A DNA stretch of 12,217 nucleotides, from the NCBI GenBank assembly GCA_028748945.1, contig JAQTOL010000046.1:1-12217 (forward strand), written 5' to 3'. Each line of letters begins with the position of its first letter. The first letter of the stretch is position 1. Shown here in pieces: positions 1-6,360 of the stretch. The position numbers and the translations under genes were made by a program. The notes under the pieces are model-generated. The model did no database searches and was not told where the DNA came from. It worked only from the letters and a program-made list of their open reading frames with translations. This DNA is from Paludibacter sp. (GTDB lineage Bacteria; Bacteroidota; Bacteroidia; Bacteroidales; Paludibacteraceae).

Positions 1-135
1 GTCCCTTTCGAAAAAGAACTGGAGCGCATCATGATTCACGGAATTTTACATCTTTGCGGGCAGGATGATAAAACACCAGAGCTTAGACTCGAGATGACAG
101 CCAAAGAAAATTTGGCGCTTAATAAGTTAAATTAA
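1..135 (+). CDS. ybeY: Endoribonuclease YbeY, C-terminal end (5' partial)
   Basis: Only the last 44 codons are present; the reading frame enters the window open at base 1 and stops with TAA at 133-135. YbeY is a metal-dependent single-strand endoribonuclease that takes part in 16S rRNA 3' maturation and ribosome quality control in the cytoplasm. The fragment contains the family's metal site as HGILHLCGQDD: the HxxxH pair is intact, but the position where E. coli-type proteins have a third histidine (HGxLHLxGYDH) is Asp (residue 23 of the fragment). From memory this Asp variant is usual in Bacteroidota YbeY, so I read it as a clade form and not as damage. The tail after the motif (KTPELRLEMTAKENLAL) resembles the usual C-terminal helix. 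The gene is followed by a small hairpin and a separate promoter, so it is probably not co-transcribed with the next gene. Confidence 0.9.
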   Translation, partial: VPFEKELERIMIHGILHLCGQDDKTPELRLEMTAKENLALNKLN

Positions 136-140
136 ACGAA

Positions 141-158
141 GATTAAGCTTCCTTAATC
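141..158 (+). terminator. Small hairpin just after ybeY (possible weak terminator)
   Basis: Perfect 7-bp inverted repeat GATTAAG / CTTAATC around a CTTC tetraloop, starting 5 bases after the ybeY stop codon. It is A+T-rich and is not followed by a run of T, so it is not a textbook intrinsic terminator; it may only stabilise or process the transcript's 3' end. The call rests on position and symmetry alone. Confidence 0.3.
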
Positions 159-235
159 AAACAGAATAAGGTATTTACTACTAACTCCCTAATTTTCCAA
201 TAATATGTTAAATAAAGTATTCACTTCAGGGGCAA

Positions 236-268
236 TTTATCAACATTAAAAGATTATCACTACTTTTG
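236..268 (+). promoter_or_regulatory. Predicted Bacteroidota-type promoter for the uppS-bamA operon
   Basis: TACTTTTG at 261-268 matches the Bacteroidota -7 consensus TAnnTTTG exactly. A TTTA at 236-239, 21 bases upstream, fits the -33 element TTTG with one mismatch. Transcription would start near 273-277 and leave an untranslated leader of about 75 bases before the ATG at 351. No other full -7 match was noticed between 136 and 350. This is a consensus match with no experimental support. Confidence 0.55.
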
Positions 269-350
269 TTGCAGGAATATCACGATATGGATAAAATTAA
301 AACACAAAAAATCCGTTCTAAATTTAATTAAATAAACTCATTAGAATCTT

Positions 351-1007
351 ATGACTTTAAAAATAATTAGATTTATCATTTTTTGCGTTTTATGCTTTAC
401 TTATTCAGAAGTTTCGGCACAGGATGAATACGTGGCAGAAATAGGCCTGACAGGTGGTGATGCTTACTATCTGGGTGATGCGAATAATCAGCTTTTCAAA
501 AATAACCGGTTAGCATATGGTGCTTTTTTTCGGTATCGCTTCAATACACGAATTGCTCTGAGAGCGGAATTAAACAGAGCAAAGATTGTTTGGGAGGGGA
601 ATGCAACCGGAAATCAGGTGAATGCGCTGGATGCATGTGCTGAATTTAATTTCTTCGATTTAGACCAAAACCCGAATAAGAGGATGAGTAAAACCTTTTC
701 CCCTTATATTTTTGCCGGGCTGGGGCTAATGAACTATTTGTATACAGGCAACACAACCTTCAACGCCAGCATTCCATTTGGAGTAGGCTTAAAGGTGAAA
801 CTGACCAACAGACTAAACATGAATATCCAATGGTCAAACAGATTATCTATGTCGGACCAGATGGAAGGAATTTCTTCTTTAAATAACAACTACAATTTAA
901 ACGGTAGTAATTTTACCAATAATGATTTACTCTCCACTTTTACCATTGGAATAGGTTATGACATTTGGAGAAAACAATGCGATTGCAAAAATTCAGGTAA
1001 TAAATAG
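351..1007 (+). CDS. Small exported beta-barrel-like outer-membrane protein (DUF6089-like)
   Basis: A 218-residue protein with an N-terminal signal peptide: a basic start, a hydrophobic run over residues 5-18, and probable signal peptidase I cleavage after VSA at residue 23, leaving Gln at the mature N-terminus as in many Bacteroidota exported proteins. The mature part has alternating short beta-type segments rich in Gly and aromatic residues (for example [30 protein letters not shown]), as in small OmpA/OmpW-like eight-stranded barrels. The C-terminus ends in Cys-Asp-Cys followed by a polar tail, not in a classical C-terminal Phe. Proteins of this type, annotated as DUF6089, commonly precede isoprenyl transferase and bamA in Bacteroidota; I assign it on resemblance and context, and its molecular function is unknown. 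It lies 32 bases upstream of uppS, so co-transcription is very likely. It could be an accessory factor or an early substrate of the BAM pathway encoded downstream, which is inference. Confidence 0.75.
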   Translation: MTLKIIRFIIFCVLCFTYSEVSAQDEYVAEIGLTGGDAYYLGDANNQLFKNNRLAYGAFFRYRFNTRIALRAELNRAKIVWEGNATGNQVNALDACAEFNFFDLDQNPNKRMSKTFSPYIFAGLGLMNYLYTGNTTFNASIPFGVGLKVKLTNRLNMNIQWSNRLSMSDQMEGISSLNNNYNLNGSNFTNNDLLSTFTIGIGYDIWRKQCDCKNSGNK

Positions 1008-1039
1008 GTAATTTATATTCACTAATCCTTTCGTTGAAC

Positions 1040-1765
1040 ATGTCTTCTTTTAAAGAGAAAATTGATAAAACCAATCTACCAAAACACATAGCCGTTATTA
1101 TGGATGGTAATGGTCGTTGGGCACAGGAGCGTGGTTTCGATCGTATTTTCGGACATCAGAACGGAGTTACTTCAGTACGCGAAACAACAGAAACGGCCGC
1201 AGAGATTGGAATTCAATATCTTACTTTGTATGCGTTTTCGACAGAGAACTGGAGCAGGCCGCAGGAAGAAGTAGATGCTTTAATGGAATTACTGATTGAT
1301 ACGATAGAGAAGGAAACCCCAACTCTCGATAAAAACAATGTTCGACTGATGGCGATTGGTGATTTAAGCCGATTACCAGGAAATGCAAGTGAGAAATTAC
1401 ATCGATGCATAGCTAAAACAAGTCAGAATACCGGTTTATCGCTGGTATTGGCGCTCAGCTATTCATCTCGTTGGGAAATCACTAACGCCCTTAAAATGAT
1501 TTGCGGGGAAGTAATAGCCGGCCAATACTCTACTAACGAAATCACCGAAGAACTTATAAGTAACCACATGACAACGAAATCAATTCCTGATCCGGATTTA
1601 TTGATTCGAACCAGTGGTGAAGAACGAATCAGTAATTTTCTGCTCTGGCAACTAGCATATACAGAATTGTATTTCACCAAAATTCACTGGCCGGCATTCC
1701 GTAAAGAAAATTTATATGAAGCTATTTACGAATTCCAACAGCGGGAACGTCGTTTTGGAAAATAA
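1040..1765 (+). CDS. uppS: Isoprenyl transferase / undecaprenyl diphosphate synthase
   Basis: Cis-prenyltransferase that condenses isopentenyl diphosphate onto farnesyl diphosphate to give undecaprenyl diphosphate, precursor of the lipid carrier for peptidoglycan and surface polysaccharides; it acts at the cytoplasmic face of the membrane. From the chosen ATG the protein is 241 residues, close to the usual 240-255. The pyrophosphate-binding motif [13 protein letters not shown] spans residues 16-28 with the catalytic Asp22. FSTENWSR (66-73) is the conserved second motif. [21 protein letters not shown] carries Arg190, Arg196 and Ser198, which bind diphosphate, and Glu209 follows in AYTELYF. These match E. 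coli Asp26, Arg194, Arg200 and Glu213 with a constant offset of 4. The frame also allows a TTG start at 1034, adding two residues; I prefer ATG because nothing favours the TTG. Between uppS and bamA lie 97 A+T-rich bases holding a direct repeat ATGCATTA at 1809-1816 and 1823-1830, without a convincing promoter. Confidence 0.97.
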   Translation: MSSFKEKIDKTNLPKHIAVIMDGNGRWAQERGFDRIFGHQNGVTSVRETTETAAEIGIQYLTLYAFSTENWSRPQEEVDALMELLIDTIEKETPTLDKNNVRLMAIGDLSRLPGNASEKLHRCIAKTSQNTGLSLVLALSYSSRWEITNALKMICGEVIAGQYSTNEITEELISNHMTTKSIPDPDLLIRTSGEERISNFLLWQLAYTELYFTKIHWPAFRKENLYEAIYEFQQRERRFGK

Positions 1766-1862
1766 ATCAAACCTCAGAAAAAATATTTTCTAAAACCAAT
1801 TATGAATCATGCATTATTAAATATGCATTAAAAATCGTATTTCGACACACCAAAATATAATT

Positions 1863-4505
1863 ATGCAATACAAAACACTTTTCTCTTTTTCTTTGATATT
1901 TCTTTTTAGTCAGCTTCTTGTTGCACAAACTACCACAGAAAAAGATACTACAACCATTGACACAACCAATTTACCTGTCATTGAATACAGCACTCAGACT
2001 CCTAAATATGAAATAGCTGGTATTAAGGTTACAGGTGCTGATAACTATGAAGACTTCGTTCTTATTGGTTTTTCGGGTCTTGCCGTAGGGGATATTGTCA
2101 ATGTTCCCGGTGATGCAATTACCAATGCGGTAAAGAGGTTTTGGAAACAAGGTCTTTTCTCGGATGTAAAGATTTTGGCAAACAAAATAAAGGATGGTAA
2201 AGTATGGTTAACCATTGAGTTGAAACAGCGCCCAAGAGTGTCGGAAATAAATTACAACGGACTGAAAAAATCTGAAATTGATGATCTGGATCTAAAGATT
2301 GGCATCGTGAAAGGGAATCAAATAACACCTGATATTTCTGATAGAGCGAAGAAAGTAATTGAAAAATTCATGGAAGAAAAAGGGTTTTTGAATGTCTTGG
2401 TTAACGTATATCAACGCAATGACCCCGGTAAACCCGGACATGTGATCGTAGATATCAATGTTGATAAAAAACTGAAAACAAAGATTCATCAGCTTATTTA
2501 CACTGGAAATGTGGCTCTTAATCACAACCAGATAAACAGAGTAATGAAAAAAACAAATGATAATAACTGGCGTAACTTTTTCAGAACTAAGAAGTTTGTA
2601 AAAGAAGAGTATGAGAAAGACAAACAGGCACTTATTGATAAATATAACGAAATCGGATATCGTGATGCATATATCGTTAGCGATAGCGTGGTACCTTTTG
2701 ATAATAAATCCGTCAATGTATATATTAAAGTAGACGAAGGGAAAAAATATTATTTCGGAAATATCAAATGGATTGGAAATACAATCTATCCTTATGAATT
2801 CTTGGATCTTAAACTGGGAATAAAAAAAGGAGATGTTTATAATCACAAATTGTTAATGGAGAGATTGGAGACGGATGAAAACACTGCTGTGAGTAAACTT
2901 TATAAAGACCGGGGTTATTTATTTTTCCAAATTGATCCTGTTGAAGTTCAGATAAATAATGATTCCATCGACTTTGAGATGCGCATGTACGAAGGAAAGC
3001 CTGCCACCATAAATGAGATAAGAATTAAAGGAAATACACGGGTTTATGAACATGTCGTTCGTCGTGAATTACGTACCAAACCGGGGCAATTATACAGCCA
3101 GGAAGATATCATGCGTTCGTTGCGTGAATTAGCCCAAATGGGTCATTTCGATCCGGAGAAAATAACACCTGATATTCAACCCAATCAGGAAAATGGTACC
3201 GTTGATATTAATTATAACCTGGAAACGAAAGGTAGTGACCAGATCGAATTTTCTGCAGGATGGGGTTCAACCGGTGTTGTGGGTAGCATCGGACTAAAGT
3301 TCAGTAATTTTGCTATTCAGAATTTATTCCGGCCGGAAACTTACCGTATAGTACCGCAAGGTGAGGGACAAACTTTCACTTTGAATGGCAGAACAAACGG
3401 ACAATCCTATTCATCTGTCAGCATGTCGTTCCTTGAGCCATGGTTAGGTGGTAAACGTCCAAACTCATTATCAGCATCGGTGTATTACTCAACACAATCA
3501 GCAGTGAGTGACCGTTATTCAAGCTACAACAGCAGCTATCTTAATTCGATGTATAATTATGGTGGATACGGAGGAAGTAGCTATGGCAGTAGTTATAATT
3601 CTGGAGCAAGCAGCCTGTATCAAAGTGAAATGGATCCGGAAAAATACATGCGGACCATTGGAGCTTCAATAGGTTATGGCAAACGTCTTAACTGGCCGGA
3701 TGATTATTTTGTTTTCCAGGCTGAACTTTCATACCAATTGTTTATGCTTAAAAAGTGGTATTACTTACCTCCATTAACAGATGGTAATTATAATAATTTC
3801 AGTTTGAATCTTACTTTGAGCCGAAGTTCAATTGACAACCCGATTTATACCCGTTCAGGTTCTGCATTTTCGTTAGGATTAAAAATAACACCACCCTATT
3901 CAGCCCTTAACGGTAAGGATTATGCAGATCCAAATATGACAAATGCTGAACGGTACAAATGGATTGAATACCATAAATGGACCTTTAGCGGAAAAACTTT
4001 CATTCCATTAAGTGCTGATAATAAATTAGTTTTAATGGGTAGGGTGATGTTTGCATATTTGGGGGATTACAACAAGAATGCCCGTTCACCTTACGAAACG
4101 TTTATTATGGGAGGTGATGGTATGTCGAACTATTCCAGTTACGGATCGGAATATGTAGCTATGCGTGGGTATTCAAGCGGTTCGCTTACACCCTATGACT
4201 CAAAAGTAGGTTCCAATGTAGGATATTTGTATGACAAATTCACCATGGAATTACGTTATCCATTATCGTTGGAGCAATCGGCAACAATTTATGCATTAAC
4301 TTTTGTTGAAGCCGGAAACTGTTTCAATAAAATGTCGGACTATAATCCATTTGATTTAAAACGAACAGCCGGAGTGGGTGTGCGTATTTTCCTTCCAATG
4401 TTCGGAATGATGGGAATTGACTGGGGTTATGGATTCGATAAAGATAAAGTCAACGGAACAATTGGAGGTAGTCAATTTCACTTTGTCTTAGGTCAGGAAC
4501 TTTAA
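1863..4505 (+). CDS. bamA: Outer-membrane protein assembly factor BamA
   Basis: An 880-residue Omp85-family protein, longer than E. coli BamA (about 810). It sits in the outer membrane and folds and inserts beta-barrel proteins. A signal peptide covers about residues 1-21 (hydrophobic run, cleavage near VA|Q), followed by a short Thr-rich linker. Five POTRA repeats follow at about 50-124, 125-205, 207-292, 294-378 and 381-455, each starting with a strand such as INEIRIKGN and ending with a strand such as VDINYNLETKG. The barrel occupies about 460-880. The conserved loop-6 motif is present as MRGY (767-770, Arg768), equivalent to VRGF/Y, which interacts with the barrel interior. Residues 552-588 form a Ser/Tyr/Gly-rich low-complexity insertion in an early barrel loop. 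The C-terminal residues (QFHFVLGQEL) form the final strand. It is followed directly by two OmpH/Skp chaperone genes, the usual arrangement for handing substrates to BamA. No frameshift or missing segment is seen. Confidence 0.97.
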   Translation: MQYKTLFSFSLIFLFSQLLVAQTTTEKDTTTIDTTNLPVIEYSTQTPKYEIAGIKVTGADNYEDFVLIGFSGLAVGDIVNVPGDAITNAVKRFWKQGLFSDVKILANKIKDGKVWLTIELKQRPRVSEINYNGLKKSEIDDLDLKIGIVKGNQITPDISDRAKKVIEKFMEEKGFLNVLVNVYQRNDPGKPGHVIVDINVDKKLKTKIHQLIYTGNVALNHNQINRVMKKTNDNNWRNFFRTKKFVKEEYEKDKQALIDKYNEIGYRDAYIVSDSVVPFDNKSVNVYIKVDEGKKYYFGNIKWIGNTIYPYEFLDLKLGIKKGDVYNHKLLMERLETDENTAVSKLYKDRGYLFFQIDPVEVQINNDSIDFEMRMYEGKPATINEIRIKGNTRVYEHVVRRELRTKPGQLYSQEDIMRSLRELAQMGHFDPEKITPDIQPNQENGTVDINYNLETKGSDQIEFSAGWGSTGVVGSIGLKFSNFAIQNLFRPETYRIVPQGEGQTFTLNGRTNGQSYSSVSMSFLEPWLGGKRPNSLSASVYYSTQSAVSDRYSSYNSSYLNSMYNYGGYGGSSYGSSYNSGASSLYQSEMDPEKYMRTIGASIGYGKRLNWPDDYFVFQAELSYQLFMLKKWYYLPPLTDGNYNNFSLNLTLSRSSIDNPIYTRSGSAFSLGLKITPPYSALNGKDYADPNMTNAERYKWIEYHKWTFSGKTFIPLSADNKLVLMGRVMFAYLGDYNKNARSPYETFIMGGDGMSNYSSYGSEYVAMRGYSSGSLTPYDSKVGSNVGYLYDKFTMELRYPLSLEQSATIYALTFVEAGNCFNKMSDYNPFDLKRTAGVGVRIFLPMFGMMGIDWGYGFDKDKVNGTIGGSQFHFVLGQEL
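3516..3626 (+). other. Ser/Tyr/Gly low-complexity loop in BamA
   Basis: Encodes BamA residues 552-588, where nearly every position is Ser, Tyr, Gly or Asn, with repeated SSY and GGY units (for example NYGGYGGSSYGSSYNSG). It lies between predicted barrel strands early in the barrel, most simply an extracellular loop. The coding DNA is not an exact tandem repeat: Ser is encoded by both AGC/AGT and TCA/TCG, so the composition is probably selected at the protein level. The loop assignment is inference. Confidence 0.6.
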
Positions 4506-4603
4506 GAATATTACCATTTAATAATAATGCAATTAATTCTGGCAAAGAATTTGTAAAGAAACAAACATTATTAATTTCAGTAAACCAATAACAAGGAATA
4601 GAT

Positions 4604-5119
4604 ATGAAAAAACTAATTTTGTCACTCTGCTTATTGGCAGGTATGTCTTTTGCTTTAAGCGCACAAAAATTCGCTATGGTAGATATGGAATATATTATGA
4701 AAAATATTCCTGCTTACGAAACTGCCAATGAACAACTCAATCAGGTTTCAAAAAAATGGCAATCGGAAGTGGAAGCTCAAATGCAGGAAGTACAAACCAT
4801 GTACAAAAACTATCAAACCGAACTTGTTTTTCTTTCGGAAGATATGAAAACTAAACGGGAAGATGAAATCGTTGCAAAAGAAAAAGCGTCTCAGGAATTG
4901 AAACGGAAATATTTTGGAGCCGATGGAGAATTATTCAAAAAACGCGAAAGTTTGATGAAACCAATTCAGGATGACGTATATACAGCCATTCAGGAGATAA
5001 GTAAAGAAAAAGATATCGAACTGGTTTTTGACAAAAGTTCTTCAATGAATGTTATCTTTACATCTCCTAAATTAGACATTAGCGATGCTGTTCTTGAAAA
5101 GTTGGGATTTTCAAAATAA
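4604..5119 (+). CDS. OmpH/Skp-family periplasmic chaperone (first copy)
   Basis: A 171-residue exported protein. The signal peptide has a Lys-Lys start, a hydrophobic core and probable cleavage after residue 20 (LSA|Q). The mature protein follows the Skp/OmpH plan: a short strand (FAMVDMEYIMKNIP, with the family's typical 'VD.e.i....P.y' pattern), a long charged helical hairpin at about 40-125 rich in Lys, Glu and Gln, and a C-terminal region with strands (IELVFDKSS, NVIFTSP) that closes the trimerisation body. Skp holds unfolded outer-membrane proteins in the periplasm before delivery to BamA. E. coli Skp is 161 residues, so the length is normal. It lies 98 bases after bamA; no good promoter was found in that gap, so read-through from bamA is likely. 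It is similar in plan but not close in sequence to the next gene. Confidence 0.93.
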   Translation: MKKLILSLCLLAGMSFALSAQKFAMVDMEYIMKNIPAYETANEQLNQVSKKWQSEVEAQMQEVQTMYKNYQTELVFLSEDMKTKREDEIVAKEKASQELKRKYFGADGELFKKRESLMKPIQDDVYTAIQEISKEKDIELVFDKSSSMNVIFTSPKLDISDAVLEKLGFSK

Positions 5120-5132
5120 TTATATACTTTTG
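5102..5132 (+). promoter_or_regulatory. Predicted promoter for the second OmpH gene
   Basis: TACTTTTG at 5125-5132 is an exact match to the Bacteroidota -7 consensus TAnnTTTG, and TTG at 5102-5104 lies exactly 20 bases upstream, the expected -33 position. The -33 element is inside the last codons of the first OmpH gene, and the -7 element is just after its stop codon. Transcription would start near 5138, giving a leader of about 40 bases. This is the best promoter match in the window; it is a sequence match only. Confidence 0.6.
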
Positions 5133-5176
5133 CATTACTTTTTTCACACAAATATAAACAACTAAAAAAAAATATC

Positions 5177-5683
5177 ATGTTAAAAAAAATTGCTCTCTTA
5201 TTGCTTTTTGCATTACCTATTAGTTTGATGGCTCAAGAAACAAAACTTGGTCATATTAATTCACAAGAGATTTTGACATTAATGCCCGAACGTGCAACCA
5301 TCGAAAAAACAATCCAGGACCTGCAAAGCCAATGGGAAACCGAATTGTCAAAAATGCGTGAAGAGTACAATGGAAAAATTAAAGAATACCAGGAAAAACA
5401 GGCAACCATGCCGGAGAGCATTAAACAAGCCCGTCAGGCCGAGATTGTAGAAATCGAGCAACGGATTACAACTTTCAATCAAACAGCAAGTACTGATTTG
5501 CAAAAGAAGCAACAAGAACTTTTTGCTCCGGTAATTGAAAAAGTAAAGAAAGCAATCGATGAAGTAGGTGCTGAAAACAAGTATTTGTATATCTTCGATT
5601 TAAGTTCACAAAGTATCATTTACCAATCGCCTAATTCGAATGATGTCACAGCATTAGTAAAAAAGAAACTGGGTCTTAAATAA
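5177..5683 (+). CDS. OmpH/Skp-family periplasmic chaperone (second copy)
   Basis: A 168-residue exported protein with a signal peptide (basic start, Leu-rich core, probable cleavage after residue 19, LMA|Q). The mature part begins with the conserved first strand KLGHINSQEILTLMPE (compare E. coli Skp 'IAIVNMGSIFQQVP'), then a long charged coiled-coil hairpin at about 40-125 (ELSKMREEYNGKIKEYQEK, then DLQKKQQELFAPVIEKVKKAI), and finally strands KYLYIFDLSSQSIIYQSP. Role as for the preceding gene: periplasmic holdase delivering unfolded outer-membrane proteins. It sits 57 bases after the first copy and has its own predicted promoter, so it may be expressed above or independently of bamA. It is the last gene of the operon, with a strong terminator 20 bases on. 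The two copies align best at their ends and poorly in the coiled coil. Confidence 0.93.
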   Translation: MLKKIALLLLFALPISLMAQETKLGHINSQEILTLMPERATIEKTIQDLQSQWETELSKMREEYNGKIKEYQEKQATMPESIKQARQAEIVEIEQRITTFNQTASTDLQKKQQELFAPVIEKVKKAIDEVGAENKYLYIFDLSSQSIIYQSPNSNDVTALVKKKLGLK

Positions 5684-5702
5684 AGGTTCAACAAGGAAAT
5701 AT

Positions 5703-5740
5703 AAAAGCCTTTGAAACAAAATTGTTTCAAAGGCTTTTTT
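5703..5740 (+). terminator. Intrinsic terminator between convergent operons, probably bidirectional
   Basis: A perfect inverted repeat of up to 17 bp: 5703-5719 pairs with 5722-5738, with core GCCTTTGAAAC / GTTTCAAAGGC. The plus strand runs into six T residues (5735-5740). On the minus strand the arm ends in TTTT followed by ATATTT, so it may also stop transcription coming from yqeY, which ends at 5794. It lies 20 bases after the second OmpH gene and 54 bases before the yqeY stop. Confidence 0.9.
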
Positions 5741-5793
5741 ATGTAATTCCACTTCAATGTTTTAATTCAATAAAGACAAAAGATATACAAACA

Positions 5794-6249
5794 TTATTTT
5801 GCAAGCAATGCTTTCACTTTATCTGAAATTAATCTGCCTTCGGTCTTACCTGCAAGTTGCTTACTGGCCACACCCATTACCTTACCCATATCCTGCGGAC
5901 CGCTTGCGCCAAGTTGAGCAATTACGGCAGCCACAGCAGCTTCAAGTTCGGCATCGCTCATTTGAGCAGGAAGGTAACGTTCGATAACAGCTACTTCAGA
6001 CAACTCGTTTTCGGCTAATTCAGGGCGGTTTTGTTCAACATAAATCTGAGCCGATTCTTTGCGCTGCTTGATCATCTTTTGCAGGATTTTCACAGCAACA
6101 TCATCGGACATGGTTCTATCTCCACCTTTTACCGTTCTGGCTTCAATAAACTCTTTCTTTATTCCACTCATTGCTTCAAGAGCCACTTTATCACGGGCCA
6201 ACATTGCGGTTTTAATATCACCGCTTACTCTTTCATATAAATCTTCCAT
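5794..6249 (-). CDS. GatB/YqeY domain-containing protein
   Basis: A 151-residue cytoplasmic protein of the YqeY family (usual length about 148). The N-terminal half is helical, starting MEDLYERVSGDIKTAMLARDK and continuing through KMIKQRKESAQIYVEQNRPELAENELSEVAVIERYLP (about residues 59-95), the family signature. The C-terminal part has GPQDMGKVMGVASKQLAGKTEGRLISDKVKALL, the motif shared with the tail domain of the GatB subunit of the amidotransferase that makes Gln-tRNA or Asn-tRNA. That domain binds tRNA in GatB; free-standing YqeY proteins have no firmly established function. It follows ftsZ by 108 bases, a common order in Bacteroidota. A predicted promoter at the ftsZ stop and a hairpin leader may give it separate transcription. 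Base composition is slightly richer in G+C than the intergenic DNA, with no sign of transfer. Confidence 0.93.
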   Translation of the reverse strand: MEDLYERVSGDIKTAMLARDKVALEAMSGIKKEFIEARTVKGGDRTMSDDVAVKILQKMIKQRKESAQIYVEQNRPELAENELSEVAVIERYLPAQMSDAELEAAVAAVIAQLGASGPQDMGKVMGVASKQLAGKTEGRLISDKVKALLAK

Positions 6250-6330
6250 TTTTTATCGGAGCTTCCTACTCTTAGAAGAATAAAAAGCATTTTATTTAGT
6301 GTTACACATCTATATTACAATCTGTACATA

Positions 6331-6350
6331 GTTCCATTCAGGGAATGAAC
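6331..6350 (-). other. Imperfect hairpin in the ftsZ-yqeY gap
   Basis: On the minus strand the inverted repeat GTTCATTC / GAATGGAAC folds into an 8-bp stem with a single-base bulge and a 3-base loop. It lies between the predicted yqeY -7 element and the yqeY start, so it would be at the 5' end of a yqeY-specific transcript. For transcripts reading out of ftsZ it would sit 8 bases after the stop codon. It has no following U-tract, which argues against a strong terminator. Confidence 0.35.
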
Positions 6351-6352
6351 CG

Positions 6353-6360
6353 CAAATTTA
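6353..6360 (-). promoter_or_regulatory. Possible -7 promoter element for yqeY, overlapping the ftsZ stop codon
   Basis: On the minus strand TAAATTTG matches TAnnTTTG exactly; its first three bases are the ftsZ stop codon TAA. The expected -33 position lies in the ftsZ tail codons and has no clear TTG, so only half of the promoter is recognisable. Start of transcription would be near 6345, leaving a leader of about 95 bases containing the hairpin at 6331-6350. Confidence 0.35.

Noticed and set aside
2292..2846. A 184-codon open frame on the minus strand inside bamA
   Set aside because: It is antisense to the POTRA-coding region of a clearly real gene; its product is Ile/Phe-rich with no recognisable domain, as expected from the reverse complement of Lys/Asn/Asp-rich coding DNA.
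4506..4603. A promoter between bamA and the first OmpH gene
   Set aside because: The best candidate, TAATTCTG at 4534-4541, has one mismatch and no TTG at the -33 position; read-through from bamA is simpler.
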